Both the position numbers and the translations under genes were made by a program. From JAAYFT01 sp036562765 (GTDB taxonomy: Bacteria; Bacillota; Clostridia; Tissierellales; Tissierellaceae), in assembly GCA_036562765.1 (NCBI GenBank), contig DATCJO010000200.1, positions 7,772 to 71,771 of the forward strand: a DNA stretch of 64,000 bases, written 5' to 3'. Shown piece by piece: positions 24,586 through 34,800 of this stretch (position 1 is its first letter; each line of letters opens with the position of its first letter). A model generated the notes under the pieces. That model ran no database searches. It was not told the origin of the DNA and saw only the letters and a program-made list of their open reading frames with translations.

Positions 24586-27018
24586 TTAACTTAAAGATAT
24601 GAAATTAAAATCTGCACCTATTTCCTCCAAGAATTTCTTTTCCCTAATTTGGCATGTAAATAATATGACTTGCCTTGATTCACTTATTTCAGTTAAAAAC
24701 TTTAAGATATTTTTAAGCCTATTGTCATCATATTGAATAAAACAATCATCTAAAATCAATGGAAGCTTATTTTCTGATATGGAATCTATTAAACTGAATC
24801 TTAAGGAAAAATATATCTGGTCTATGGTTCCACCACTTAAGTCACTAATATTAATTAAACTTCCAGTTAAAGGATTCTCTACTTTAATGTTTAATTTGTC
24901 ATCTATCTTGATTTTGTTGTATTTCCCTTCAGTTATTTTCTTTATTAACTTGCTCACTTTATTATTAATATCTGGAGCAAATTCATCATGTATTTCTTTA
25001 GATATTGCTTCTATGGTGCTGTATGCAAGTTCTAAGGCTTTATATTCAGTTTCAAGTTCTCCTTTATATTGGTACTTCCTTTCCAGTGCTTCTTCAATTT
25101 CTACCAATTTTGAAATTCTTTCCTCAAGATTATTTATATTTTCTTCAATCCTTCCAAGCTGAACCTTATAATCGGAAATCGTGTTAGCACATCTTTCTAT
25201 TTCTTCTTGTATTTGCTGTTTGTTTAGCTCTTTTACGCTTTCATCCACTTCTTCATTTTCTAATTCGGAAAGTAAAGTTTCAATAGTGCTTTGACCTAAT
25301 ACCTTATCTAATATTTCTTTTTTTGCTTCCAATTCCTTCATGTATTTTTCATATAGATTCTTTTTTTCTAAACCACTCCTAAATTCATCTAAATTTCTAA
25401 CATTGTTTTGTAAAAATATTTCTTCTAATCTATTTTTGCTATTTTCTAATTCTACTTTCAATTCACTAATCTTATCAATTAAAGATTTTTTGTGCTTGTC
25501 TAGTTCATCATATAGCTTAATATTTTCTTCTTTGCTTATATGTTCAATATGAAGCTTATCATATAACCTTTTAAATTCCAATTTTGTTCTTACATTATAT
25601 TTTTTCAAAAGTTCTTCTTGTTTAAACTCTATCTCTTTTAACCTTAATTCCCTTTTCCTTTCGTTTTCTTCGAATTCAGCTATCTTTTTATTTATTTCCC
25701 TTATATCACCCTTAAGTTTATTGACCTTTGAACCGAAGAATACAAAACTTGCTAATAAGATTGCAGCTAATAGTGATAAGTATAATCTAACATTTGGTAC
25801 TGTTAACATAAGCATTAACGATGCAATTCCTAATACACCTAAAACACCTTGAAGTATCTTATATTTGGATACATTTTTAATGTGTTCATTATTGTCTCTT
25901 TTCAAAAACTCAATAGTATTATCTGTCTTGTTGTAAATAATATTATTTCTTTCCTCTTCAAGCTCTTCATATTGATTATAGTCGTTAGTTATTTCCTCCA
26001 TATTTAGACTGCCATTGTCTTTAATATCTGCTTCAATGGATGTTAATTTCTTTTTTGTTTCTTCTAATTCTGATTCATTTTCCTTTAAATTGTTATTATA
26101 ATGGCTAATGGAATTTGTAAGATTTATAGCTTCATTATAATCTTCCATAGACAGATTACTAAATGAAGATAATTCAGCTGTATTTTTTTCAAGAAACCCT
26201 ATTTCCTCTTTTATTTTTTTAGCTTCCTCAAGTTTTTTTGCTTTTTCATATATTTCTATTTTCCTTAAAATATCCTTTAAGCTCTTAAAATTATTCTCTT
26301 TATTCAACAGTTCATCATTTAGTTTTTCCTTTTCTGCCAAAAACGACTCATAGACATCCTTTTCTGCAAGGATTTCTTTTTTCTCCCTTTCAAGTTCTTC
26401 TATTGCCCTAAGATTCTTACCATAAGGCTTTGTTGAAGCCCTTTCTGTACCTATTTCATCCATCTTAGATTCTAATTGGGATAAAGCGTTCTGTACAGAT
26501 ATGTCATCTGCTAAAGATTGAGAAACATTTATAAGCCTATCTGTTACTTCATTTGCTAATTCTTTTTCGGTTTTACAGCCAAGTTGCTTTATAGAAATAG
26601 TATTGGAGAATACGATGCTGTTGAAACCAAAGAAATGAACTCCTGGCTGCAAAACCCTACTTCCATTATCTATCCTATAAGTTATATCTTCACCTGTATT
26701 CTCATCAATTAATTTTGTTGTTCCGCTTGTCCTTGAAAATTCCTTTTCAATCCTATATTGTCTGCCATTATATTGAAAGCTAATGATACCAGCATACCTA
26801 TCTGAATCCCAAGGCTTATATCTATCCAATTCTTCAGTATACATAGTCCTTCTATAGTTTGGTCTAACAAATCCATAGAACATTCCATATATAAAATTAT
26901 GAATTGTGGACTTGCCAGATTCGTTTTCTCCAAATACAAGGTTTATGCCCTCTTTTAATTCTATCTTTTTATTATTAAATTTCCCAAAACCTATAAGGTT
27001 AAGTTCCTTTAGTATCAT
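24586..27018 (-). CDS. YhaN-like AAA/SMC-type ATPase with membrane hairpin
   Basis: 810 aa. There is a Walker A GENESGKST at about residue 30 and a C-terminal signature LSGGTIDQIYFSLR with Walker B LPLILDDCF. Between them are long charged coiled coils, as in SbcC/Rad50. Instead of a CxxC zinc hook, the tip of the coiled coil carries two hydrophobic helices (about residues 388-405 and 410-428, e.g. ILQGVLGVLGIASLMLML and LYLSLLAAILLASFVFF) joined by a short PNV turn. This suggests membrane attachment. It starts one base after the YhaO-like gene, a typical SbcD-SbcC arrangement, and probably acts in DNA end processing. Confidence 0.85.
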   Translation of the reverse strand: MILKELNLIGFGKFNNKKIELKEGINLVFGENESGKSTIHNFIYGMFYGFVRPNYRRTMYTEELDRYKPWDSDRYAGIISFQYNGRQYRIEKEFSRTSGTTKLIDENTGEDITYRIDNGSRVLQPGVHFFGFNSIVFSNTISIKQLGCKTEKELANEVTDRLINVSQSLADDISVQNALSQLESKMDEIGTERASTKPYGKNLRAIEELEREKKEILAEKDVYESFLAEKEKLNDELLNKENNFKSLKDILRKIEIYEKAKKLEEAKKIKEEIGFLEKNTAELSSFSNLSMEDYNEAINLTNSISHYNNNLKENESELEETKKKLTSIEADIKDNGSLNMEEITNDYNQYEELEEERNNIIYNKTDNTIEFLKRDNNEHIKNVSKYKILQGVLGVLGIASLMLMLTVPNVRLYLSLLAAILLASFVFFGSKVNKLKGDIREINKKIAEFEENERKRELRLKEIEFKQEELLKKYNVRTKLEFKRLYDKLHIEHISKEENIKLYDELDKHKKSLIDKISELKVELENSKNRLEEIFLQNNVRNLDEFRSGLEKKNLYEKYMKELEAKKEILDKVLGQSTIETLLSELENEEVDESVKELNKQQIQEEIERCANTISDYKVQLGRIEENINNLEERISKLVEIEEALERKYQYKGELETEYKALELAYSTIEAISKEIHDEFAPDINNKVSKLIKKITEGKYNKIKIDDKLNIKVENPLTGSLINISDLSGGTIDQIYFSLRFSLIDSISENKLPLILDDCFIQYDDNRLKNILKFLTEISESRQVILFTCQIREKKFLEEIGADFNFISLS

Positions 27019-27019
27019 A

Positions 27020-28105
27020 CTATTCTCTCCCCTTTAATAGCACTTCGAGGCCAACATATAATGCTCTCTTAACAACAGGGTCATCTAGCCCTTTTTCCTT
27101 CATAGCTTTTATATAATGGCTTATAATATTGTCCTTATTTTCAGTTTCCAATGCTTCTAAGTCATAATCTAATATAGTATTGTCAATTAATTCCATATGA
27201 TAAAAGCTATCCTTTAATTTTTCCCTTATATTTTTAATATCTATATTCCTATTAACATATCCATTCAATATAATCCTATAGAAATCCTTGTCTTTATTTC
27301 CTTCCACACTGTTTATTATTTTTTCTTCTATCTCAAGGTAATTCATGTTTTCATTTAATTCTATTTCTGTTACAATAAATTTTCTCTTGCTAAAGGGGAT
27401 AAACTTTATATTTACTTTCTTGTCTTCAATGGTGCCTTCAATTATGCCCCTATCTCCATCCTCTCCAAAATCCAAAGGTTCAGGGCATCCGCAGTAGGCT
27501 ATGTTGCCTTCTAAAATTTGTGGCTTATGTATATGTCCCAAAGCAATATAGTCCATATTTAATCTTTTTAATTCTTTTAAATTAAGAGGCAAATACCTCG
27601 ATTCATTATTTACATCTCCATGTAAAACCAATATGTTGTTCTTTGTCTCATCGACACCATTAAAATCATTAAAAAGGTTATTCTCGCGAATTTCCTTAGT
27701 TCCCCAGCTGTAACCGTAAATTACAGTATTCAATTCACTAAATTCCCTTTTTTCAATGGCTTGTCCACCAAAAATAGTTACATTTTCTGGCCACTTAATT
27801 CTGTCATATAGGGAATTATTCCCTTTATAGTCATGATTTCCAGCAACAATAATAACATTTATGTCTTTTATGGAATTAAAATAGTCCCTAACTCTAATTA
27901 TGTCTCTAATGGTAAAATAAGCTTCTTCAAATAAATCCCCTGCAATAAATAAAAAATTCGCATCATTTTCTCTGGCATAATCAATTATCCTTATAAAGGT
28001 ATCCCAAAGTTCCTGTCTTCTCATTACTGCCTTTTCCATGTCAAAGGAAACATTATTAAACTTAGAACCAAGATGAATGTCTCCTGTATGGATAAATTTT
28101 ATCAA
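27020..28105 (-). CDS. YhaO-like (SbcD/Mre11 family) exonuclease subunit
   Basis: 361 aa. Phosphoesterase motifs HTGDIHLGS (residues 6-14), FIAGDLFEE, VAGNHDYKG, LHGDVNNESR and ALGHIHKPQ match the Mre11/SbcD nuclease core. The C-terminal part is a capping and ATPase-binding region. It is paired with the YhaN-like ATPase downstream (1-bp gap). In Bacillus the genes are yhaO-yhaN and are thought to act in DNA repair. The start is TTG (28103-28105) after GGGGGG. I assign the YhaO rather than the SbcD subfamily from the partner type. Confidence 0.88.
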   Translation of the reverse strand: MIKFIHTGDIHLGSKFNNVSFDMEKAVMRRQELWDTFIRIIDYARENDANFLFIAGDLFEEAYFTIRDIIRVRDYFNSIKDINVIIVAGNHDYKGNNSLYDRIKWPENVTIFGGQAIEKREFSELNTVIYGYSWGTKEIRENNLFNDFNGVDETKNNILVLHGDVNNESRYLPLNLKELKRLNMDYIALGHIHKPQILEGNIAYCGCPEPLDFGEDGDRGIIEGTIEDKKVNIKFIPFSKRKFIVTEIELNENMNYLEIEEKIINSVEGNKDKDFYRIILNGYVNRNIDIKNIREKLKDSFYHMELIDNTILDYDLEALETENKDNIISHYIKAMKEKGLDDPVVKRALYVGLEVLLKGRE

Positions 28106-28181
28106 TTTTATCCCCCCTTCAGGTAATAAAATTATAACATAAAAATACTAGAATATACAAAATAAACCAGCTTAAGCTGGT

Positions 28182-28796
28182 TTAAATCTTCGATAACATC
28201 TTTCCTAAAGGTCCCTTTTCATCTATTATATCTTCAATTTCATATATTGAAATTGGGAAATATGGAATGCCATAAACATAAGGAGTTATTTCATAAAGTT
28301 GGAAGAATATTACCAATGTAAGGTCAGCCACATAGAAATCTTGATCTATTTTAATCCTGTTAAATTCGTTTATCACTGGAATATTTCGCTCTTTTATTTG
28401 TTCCTTAATCTTTTCCGATAATATCTCTACATAATCTGATTTTTTCTTAAACAATTCAGGAAGTGCATATTTTTTGCCAGTTTCCAAATCAAAAGTTAAA
28501 CCCTTTACTTTAGTTAAACCATGGGCACCTCCTGAAAAAGCATAGTTTATCAAAGTTAAAGATAATATTCCCTTACTGTTATTTTTAAGCTCCCATGTAC
28601 CTGTTACCTCTGTATTTTCATTATCATAATAGCCCTGTTCTTTTAATTGTTCGTAAATAGCCTCTAAGATAGCATTATTTATTCTATCTTGTACATATAT
28701 ATTCTTTAATCCATAAACTTGTGGATAATGTATCTCTAGCTTGGGCATATCTAATTTATATGTCTTTATTTGAACAAATAGATCCCCTGTGCTCAT
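28182..28796 (-). CDS. DUF3298-domain protein without signal peptide
   Basis: 204 aa from ATG at 28794-28796, which has AAAGGAG 8 bases upstream; the open frame extends 28 codons further without a good ribosome binding site. The YAFSGGAHG motif and LTFDLETGKKYALPELF resemble the DUF3298 fold found in RsiV-type anti-sigma factors and related extracellular proteins. No signal peptide or transmembrane segment is present, so this copy would be cytoplasmic. It follows the predicted Zn peptidase by 65 bp. No function can be assigned. Confidence 0.7.
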   Translation of the reverse strand: MSTGDLFVQIKTYKLDMPKLEIHYPQVYGLKNIYVQDRINNAILEAIYEQLKEQGYYDNENTEVTGTWELKNNSKGILSLTLINYAFSGGAHGLTKVKGLTFDLETGKKYALPELFKKKSDYVEILSEKIKEQIKERNIPVINEFNRIKIDQDFYVADLTLVIFFQLYEITPYVYGIPYFPISIYEIEDIIDEKGPLGKMLSKI

Positions 28797-28861
28797 CCAA
28801 TCCACTCCTTTAATAGATTCATTACTATAAGATATGCAGAAGTAATAAGTTTGTGATACCT

Positions 28862-29791
28862 TTAAAGATTCATCATCCAATTTTCTATTTCCTCTGAAAA
28901 CATTACTGTATTTTCTTTTTTCTTAACTCCTTTTATAAAAGATTTTAAAAGAGGTATATAATCTAGTTCTAATATCCAAGGCAATAATATCTCTTTCCCA
29001 TAAAAATCATACAAGAAACTTACCATAAAATATCCTAAAATATAATAATCTACAGTTTTTATGTCTATGTATTTTGCTCCGCCCTTTATTCTCCAAAGCA
29101 AATTATTCAAATTTTCAAATTCTTTATCTACAAGACTAAGTTTTCCCTTAGTTAGGCTTCCCACTGGATCGTCTTTTTTTAAAACAGGCCCATGTTGTAT
29201 AAGCAGCGCAATGCCTTCTTCAAAAATTTTTCCAAATAATTCATACAAGTATATGTCTTTGGTATTTAACTTAAAATATCTTATAAATTTAATTTTTGGA
29301 TGGATTTTTCTGCTGTGAAACAATTCGTGGCTAATTATTTTTATTAATTCTTCAGAATTTGATAAATACTTTATATAGTTTATATAGATTTCTTTCCTAT
29401 TTAAAGTAAAACCTCCATCTATACCTCCAGCATATAGATAGATTTTTGGGTGTATTTCTACATGTTCTGGTATAATTTCATAAACTTTTTTTAAAGCTTT
29501 TTGTATAATTTCTCTTTCTTCTTGTTTTATATTTTCTAATTCTTTTACGAAAAAAGGCAGATTATCCTTCAAAATATGAAGTTCAAACCTGTCTTTATAA
29601 CCTTCATAAATTTTTAATTTAATTATTTCTTCCATCAGCTTAAATTCATCTATTCCCTTGTTTATTGTTCTCTCATATTCTATGTACTTTTTCATTGCCT
29701 TTGCTCTAGTTAATTTTCTTAACTTACCATAGCTTATATCACCTTCCAATACTTCTTTTAGGAATTTTACTGCATCTATATTGATTTTCAC
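28862..29791 (-). CDS. Predicted zinc-dependent peptidase (DUF2268/DUF5700-like)
   Basis: 309 aa. A gluzincin-type site is visible: HELFH at residues 155-159 followed by Glu 191/192 in FEEGIALL. YAGGIDGGFTLNRKEIYIN just before the motif is typical of predicted Zn proteases of this type. No signal peptide is seen. I chose GTG (29789-29791) as start because GGGAGAGGAG is 6 bases upstream; the open frame begins six codons earlier at a TTG that overlaps that site. The gene downstream encodes a DUF3298 protein. The substrate is unknown. Confidence 0.7.
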   Translation of the reverse strand: MKINIDAVKFLKEVLEGDISYGKLRKLTRAKAMKKYIEYERTINKGIDEFKLMEEIIKLKIYEGYKDRFELHILKDNLPFFVKELENIKQEEREIIQKALKKVYEIIPEHVEIHPKIYLYAGGIDGGFTLNRKEIYINYIKYLSNSEELIKIISHELFHSRKIHPKIKFIRYFKLNTKDIYLYELFGKIFEEGIALLIQHGPVLKKDDPVGSLTKGKLSLVDKEFENLNNLLWRIKGGAKYIDIKTVDYYILGYFMVSFLYDFYGKEILLPWILELDYIPLLKSFIKGVKKKENTVMFSEEIENWMMNL

Positions 29792-30003
29792 AAAAAACTC
29801 CTCTCCCAAAACCTTTATAATACATATATATGGTCTTGAAAGAGGAGTATGTTAGGAAATTTTATTTATTGATTAATTACCATCGCTGAAATGACGCAAG
29901 GCATATATCCATTATTCTGCTATTTTTGTTGGATGAAAATTGCTGGATTATTACAAGGGGAAATTAATTTATGCGCATAAAAAACAAGAAAAAGCCTAAC
30001 AAA

Positions 30004-30031
30004 ATAGGACAAGATTCAAATCCTGTCCTAT
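30004..30031 (-). terminator. Probable terminator of the MBL hydrolase gene
   Basis: ATAGGACA (30004-30011) and TGTCCTAT (30024-30031), followed on the minus strand by TTTTGTTAGGC and then T5. Confidence 0.6.
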
Positions 30032-30048
30032 GATTTAATGATATATTT

Positions 30049-31020
30049 TCATGATTTTAATCTATACAGCAATTTCCCATTAGATAACCTTTTATCTACT
30101 TTCCCAATATAATATAAATGCTCTAAATGGGCCATGGCTTCGCTAGTTGCAAACCATTTTTGGGCATTTGGAAAATCATTCCAATCCTTTGCACGTATAC
30201 TCCATTTCATTTGGCTTGCCACATCTCGTGGCGATAGCTCACCATTTCTAAGAATTTTTAAAATCTCTTCAAGCCTTTCTCTATGATGAATTAACAATTC
30301 AGTAATTCTTCTAGTATGATCCGTAATAATATTTCTGTGAGCAGGAAATAGAATATAAATATCATAGGAATATATCTTCACTAAACTATTAAAATACACT
30401 GATAGAATATCTTCGGTCCCCCAATATCCTATATTAGGAGTTATCTTATCTAATACATGATCCCCACAGAAAAATAGCTTATGGTTCCTTTCATACAACC
30501 CTACATGGCCAGGAGTATGCCCTGGAATATCTATTACCTCAAAGAAATATTTTCCTACTTTAATTCTATCTCCCTCTTTAACATAGACAAATTCAATAGG
30601 TTCCCTTAAGCAATATTTATATCCAGGATGCTCTTGAAAACTTACATTATCCTTTTCTAAATCTAATATTTTCTTTGTTTCATCAAACTTTTCCCAATAC
30701 TTAATAGAAGTCATTCTGTTTATATATCTTCCATCTATTTCTCCAGCATAGATTTTTACTCCATAATTTTGGAAAATCCCAGCCATCCCTGAATGGTCAG
30801 AATGCAGGTGTGTAATAAATAGCTCTGTATCATTTAAATTTAAATCCAATTCAGCCAATCCATTGAAAAGTGAATCAATACATTCCTTTAGATTAAATCC
30901 TGTATCGATTATTAGAGATTTATCATCACCTTTTATCACGTATACATTTATTGCTTTTAGTGGATTATTAGGTAGTACAATATCTATCAAGTATATATCA
31001 TCATATACTTTTGTTACCAA
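30049..31020 (-). CDS. MBL-fold metallo-hydrolase with C-terminal winged helix
   Basis: 323 aa from TTG. The N-terminal metallo-beta-lactamase motif THLHSDHSG (HxHxDH, near residue 80) and IDIPGHTPGHVGLY, FCGDHVL and FPAHRN complete the binuclear site. The last roughly 75 residues (LRNGELSPRDVASQM...LEHLYYIGKVDKR) look like a LACTB2-type winged helix. The start is TTG at 31018-31020 because GGAG is 8 bases upstream; an earlier GTG overlaps that site. It is a single gene with its own terminator. The substrate is unknown. Confidence 0.85.
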   Translation of the reverse strand: MVTKVYDDIYLIDIVLPNNPLKAINVYVIKGDDKSLIIDTGFNLKECIDSLFNGLAELDLNLNDTELFITHLHSDHSGMAGIFQNYGVKIYAGEIDGRYINRMTSIKYWEKFDETKKILDLEKDNVSFQEHPGYKYCLREPIEFVYVKEGDRIKVGKYFFEVIDIPGHTPGHVGLYERNHKLFFCGDHVLDKITPNIGYWGTEDILSVYFNSLVKIYSYDIYILFPAHRNIITDHTRRITELLIHHRERLEEILKILRNGELSPRDVASQMKWSIRAKDWNDFPNAQKWFATSEAMAHLEHLYYIGKVDKRLSNGKLLYRLKS

Positions 31021-31094
31021 AGCTTTCACTCCTTTTGAACTTGAATATAAATATTATTTCAAATTGTTTCTATACTTGTCAAATATAATTATAA

Positions 31095-31129
31095 AAAAGA
31101 AGGAGATGCTGTAGTCATCTCCTTCTTTT
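31095..31129 (-). terminator. Terminator of the ABC transporter operon
   Basis: 14-bp perfect stem AAAAGAAGGAGATG (31095-31108) and CATCTCCTTCTTTT (31116-31129), loop CTGTAGT. A-rich and T-rich flanks are on both sides. Confidence 0.9.
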
Positions 31130-31150
31130 ATTTAAATTTATGTTTATCAC

Positions 31151-31831
31151 TTAAGCTATTACTTGCCCATCTACTATTCGTCCATCTTGAATACGAATTA
31201 CTCTATCTGCTTGTTTTGCTATATCCATATCATGAGTTACCAATACGATTGTTTGGTTAAATCTTTCAGCAGATTTTTTAATTAACTCTATTACCTCTTG
31301 GCCAGTCTTTTCATCGAGGTTCCCAGTTGGTTCATCAGCTAGAATAATTGCTGGATTAGTGATTAATGCCCTTGCAATAGCAACTCTTTGTTTTTGGCCA
31401 CCAGACAGTTCATCTGGATAATAAGCCAACTTATCTTCTATTTCCAATGCAGATATTATTTCTTTTAACCTATTTTCATCAGGTTTTACGCCATCTAAAT
31501 GGGCTGGCATTAGGATATTTTCAAGGACAGTATGTTCAGGCAATAGGTTGTATGCTTGAAATACAAATCCTATTCTCCTTCTTCTCAATATGGCGATTTC
31601 TTTATCTGTCTTGTCAAATACAGATTCCCCTTCCAAATATAGTTTTCCTTCTGTAGGTTTATCTAAGGCTCCTAATATATGGAGAAGGGTGGATTTCCCT
31701 GAACCAGATTTACCTATGATAGCATAGAAATAACCCTTTTCTATTTCAAGATTGATGGATTTCAAGGCCTCTACCTTTAAATCTCCAGTAATATAAGTTT
31801 TGCTTACATTTTCTAATCTCAATATACTCAT
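31151..31831 (-). CDS. ABC transporter ATP-binding protein (LolD/MacB type)
   Basis: 226 aa. Walker A GKSGSGKST (near residue 40), Q-loop FVFQAYNLLPE, signature LSGGQKQRVAIARAL, Walker B IILADEPTGNLD and H-loop LVTHD are all intact. The sequence is of the MacB/LolD/FtsE mechanotransmission type, paired with a large FtsX-domain permease 11 bp upstream. The start is ATG at 31829-31831 with GAGGTG 6 bases upstream. The likely role is extracting or exporting a peptide, antibiotic or lipid. Confidence 0.92.
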   Translation of the reverse strand: MSILRLENVSKTYITGDLKVEALKSINLEIEKGYFYAIIGKSGSGKSTLLHILGALDKPTEGKLYLEGESVFDKTDKEIAILRRRRIGFVFQAYNLLPEHTVLENILMPAHLDGVKPDENRLKEIISALEIEDKLAYYPDELSGGQKQRVAIARALITNPAIILADEPTGNLDEKTGQEVIELIKKSAERFNQTIVLVTHDMDIAKQADRVIRIQDGRIVDGQVIA

Positions 31832-31842
31832 CTTTTTCACCT

Positions 31843-34800
31843 CTATCGACCTAAATTTCTAATATTATCTATAGGTTGATTCTTAATTATCTTTCTAATA
31901 GGTAAGAAGTATGTCAATGTTATGATAATAAATACCACTACAGATACAGCTAAATGTACCTTCCATGGATATAAGTATAATGGCTTTGGCCTACCACTTA
32001 TAAAAGTAATAAATACCGCTAATCCTAATAGTATATGGCTTATTATCATTGCAATTAGACCATATCCAAATCCTAAAAATAGATATAATTTCTTAAACTG
32101 GTCTTCTGTTACTCCCAATGCTTGTAATATCCCTATCCTTTCCCTTTCTTGTTCAAGCTTTGATAATGTTGTATTGTATAGGATTATCAATGTAATTACT
32201 GCAACAGTAACTCCAAGTAGTGATACAACTGCTGTCATATTCAAGGATTTGCTGAATATCTTCCTATTTTCTTCAATATAATTAGTTAGCTTTACTTCAT
32301 ATTCCCTTGCTATCCTCTTTAACCCTACATCTACATTTATTTCATCTGCATTTTTATCTACGTAAATATAGACATAAGTTTTTCCATATCTATGTGGATA
32401 AATACTTGATATTAAATAATTCAAATCTTGAACTGTTAAATTCCCTTTTCCAAACACAGTAGATGGATAAGCATTAGCAAGGAAATTAAATGAGCTTATA
32501 ATTACAGGATTTTCAACTGTATCTCCAAAGGGCCATATTCCTTTTTCCGGGAAATAATATATTATACCTCCTACCTTAGTTTTCATAATCCTTGCTTCGT
32601 TTGTTGGAGTTTCACCTTTCATCTCTTCAGTAGGAATTGTTAAATAAATTGTATCCCCAACTTTTATGTTTTCATTTCTTGAATAATAATCTGCATAGCG
32701 GAAATCATAAGTAATGTCATATTTATTTGTATATTTCAATAAGGTCTTCATCCTATCCTTTTGATTTGTAGCTTTTATAATGTCATCAGTTATTTCAACA
32801 CTACTGCTGCCATCTAGTTCATCATATAAAGGCATTAGCAATATTACTTCTTCCCCTGTTTTAAACTTCTCCTTATTCAATTCCCCTTCACTTAACGAAT
32901 TTTTAAACCTTGTATAAAGTGGGTCCTCTACATCTATGGTATATATATTTGTTATCACTGCATCCTTTACTAGATACTCTTCTTCTTTACTTATATTGGC
33001 AAAGCTTGTATCTTCTGTACCAAAATGCTCTTTAACTAACTTTGCTGGTAAAATCTCTTTAAATTCCTCATATATCTTATCTTCATCTATATTTTCATAC
33101 CAGAGATATGCATGTTCCCCTGCTCTATATACTTCTACCCTTTTTACACCTTCTACTTTGTTTATGGCATTTAATAAATCTGGTAGTGACCTAACTGTTA
33201 CTGCATAGTTGAATTCATATCCATACGCTGGCTTGTCTTTTACTATTACATTGTCTATATAATCTCCAAAAAAGATGAAGGATAAAAATATGCTGCCCAA
33301 TAATACTGCTGTAGCTATTGTATACAAGCTTGCTGTCAGTATTGTTTTCCCTTTGTTATATCTTAAATTCCTTAGATATATCTTTGCAAAGGATTGTACC
33401 TTCATATTTAAATCTACTGTTTTCTTCTTCAATTTGGCCCTTATTATTGGCTTCTTCCTTGGTGGTGTTGATATACTCCCTGTTAGTGGTACCTTTGCAG
33501 ACATTATCATAGGTACTATCATTCCTAAAAATACTGATAATATGCCTAGGATAATTCCAGTTAGTGTTAATCTATAGTCTATATGGAAGTTGATTACTGT
33601 GTTTCCATATTTGTTCATGTAAAGTATCATCAACTTTGAAAGTCCGAAGCCTAGAGCTAAACTAATTGGTAGAGTAATTAACAAAAGATATACTGTTTCC
33701 CACAATAACATTCCTATTATCTGCCCATTTACAGCCCCAATGGCCTTTAGAAGGGCAATCCTTCTTGTACGCCTCTTTGTTTGGGTTAGATATATTTGGA
33801 ATACTGCAAATACTGTTGCTATAAATATTGCTGCTAGTATACCATAAGTTAATGTTGATTCTGTACTTCCACTTGTTTCTGGATATGCATAGGTGTTTCT
33901 TCTTAGACCTTCAAATTCATCTTTATATTTGTTGTAAAATTCCTTTGATGATATGCTGCTTCCTATAAAAATATCATAAGCTGTTCTAAAATCGGATACA
34001 TCCGCATTTTTTGTTAATAGAAAGCCTTCTTCTATAAACTTTTTAGCTGCTCCTTCAGTAACAAAAGCATTAGCTACCGGGCTATCCCCTACATCCCATA
34101 AGTTGCTGTAATTTTGTATTATACCTGTAACTTTCATATCCCGTGTTATATGGGCATACTTACTTATCATTGATAATTCTTCTGGGTTTAACGCTACTTC
34201 TCCCTCAGTTGTTCTTTCTTTTGGAGGTTGTAATAAATTTTCCAATCCCATTTCTCTAGTAAGTGATTTCCCATATGAATAGTCGCTATATAGTTCTGGT
34301 ACAAACATTTGAACATAAGAGGTTTTTATGACTACTTTTGTCCCATCAAAGTATTCTAAAGAATTTTCATTTCTTATATAGGAATTGGCAAATCCATAAT
34401 ATATATAAAAAGCCCAATTAATCGGTTCTCTGTCCTTTTCTGTTAAATCGCCTTTTCTTTCTTTTTCCTTATATTCTAGCATCCAATTCCTATAATTATT
34501 TATTTGATAAAGAAGATCTTTAAATCCAAGCCTTTCCTGTATTTCAGGTACAACCCTCATTACTTGTTCCATTGCTGCTTCATCTATGCTTCTTTCATAT
34601 AGGGGTATAACTATTTCTACAGGTATTGTGTCCCCTACTTTAATATCTGATGAAAAATAACTTAACCTACTTAATTCTATTGCTATTTCATCATCCTTTT
34701 CTGGTAGCCTTCCTTCATACATTGTGAAATTTCCTAATTCCTTTAAATCATCATTTATTGTTCCAACTACACCTGCAGTTGAAGAACTCCCTAAAATCCT

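Noticed and set aside
29971..30033. A 20-codon plus-strand ORF with AGGGGA 9 bases upstream of its ATG.
   Set aside because: It is very short, lies over the MBL gene terminator, has no promoter or relatives that I can recognise, and the rich purine stretch may be coincidence.
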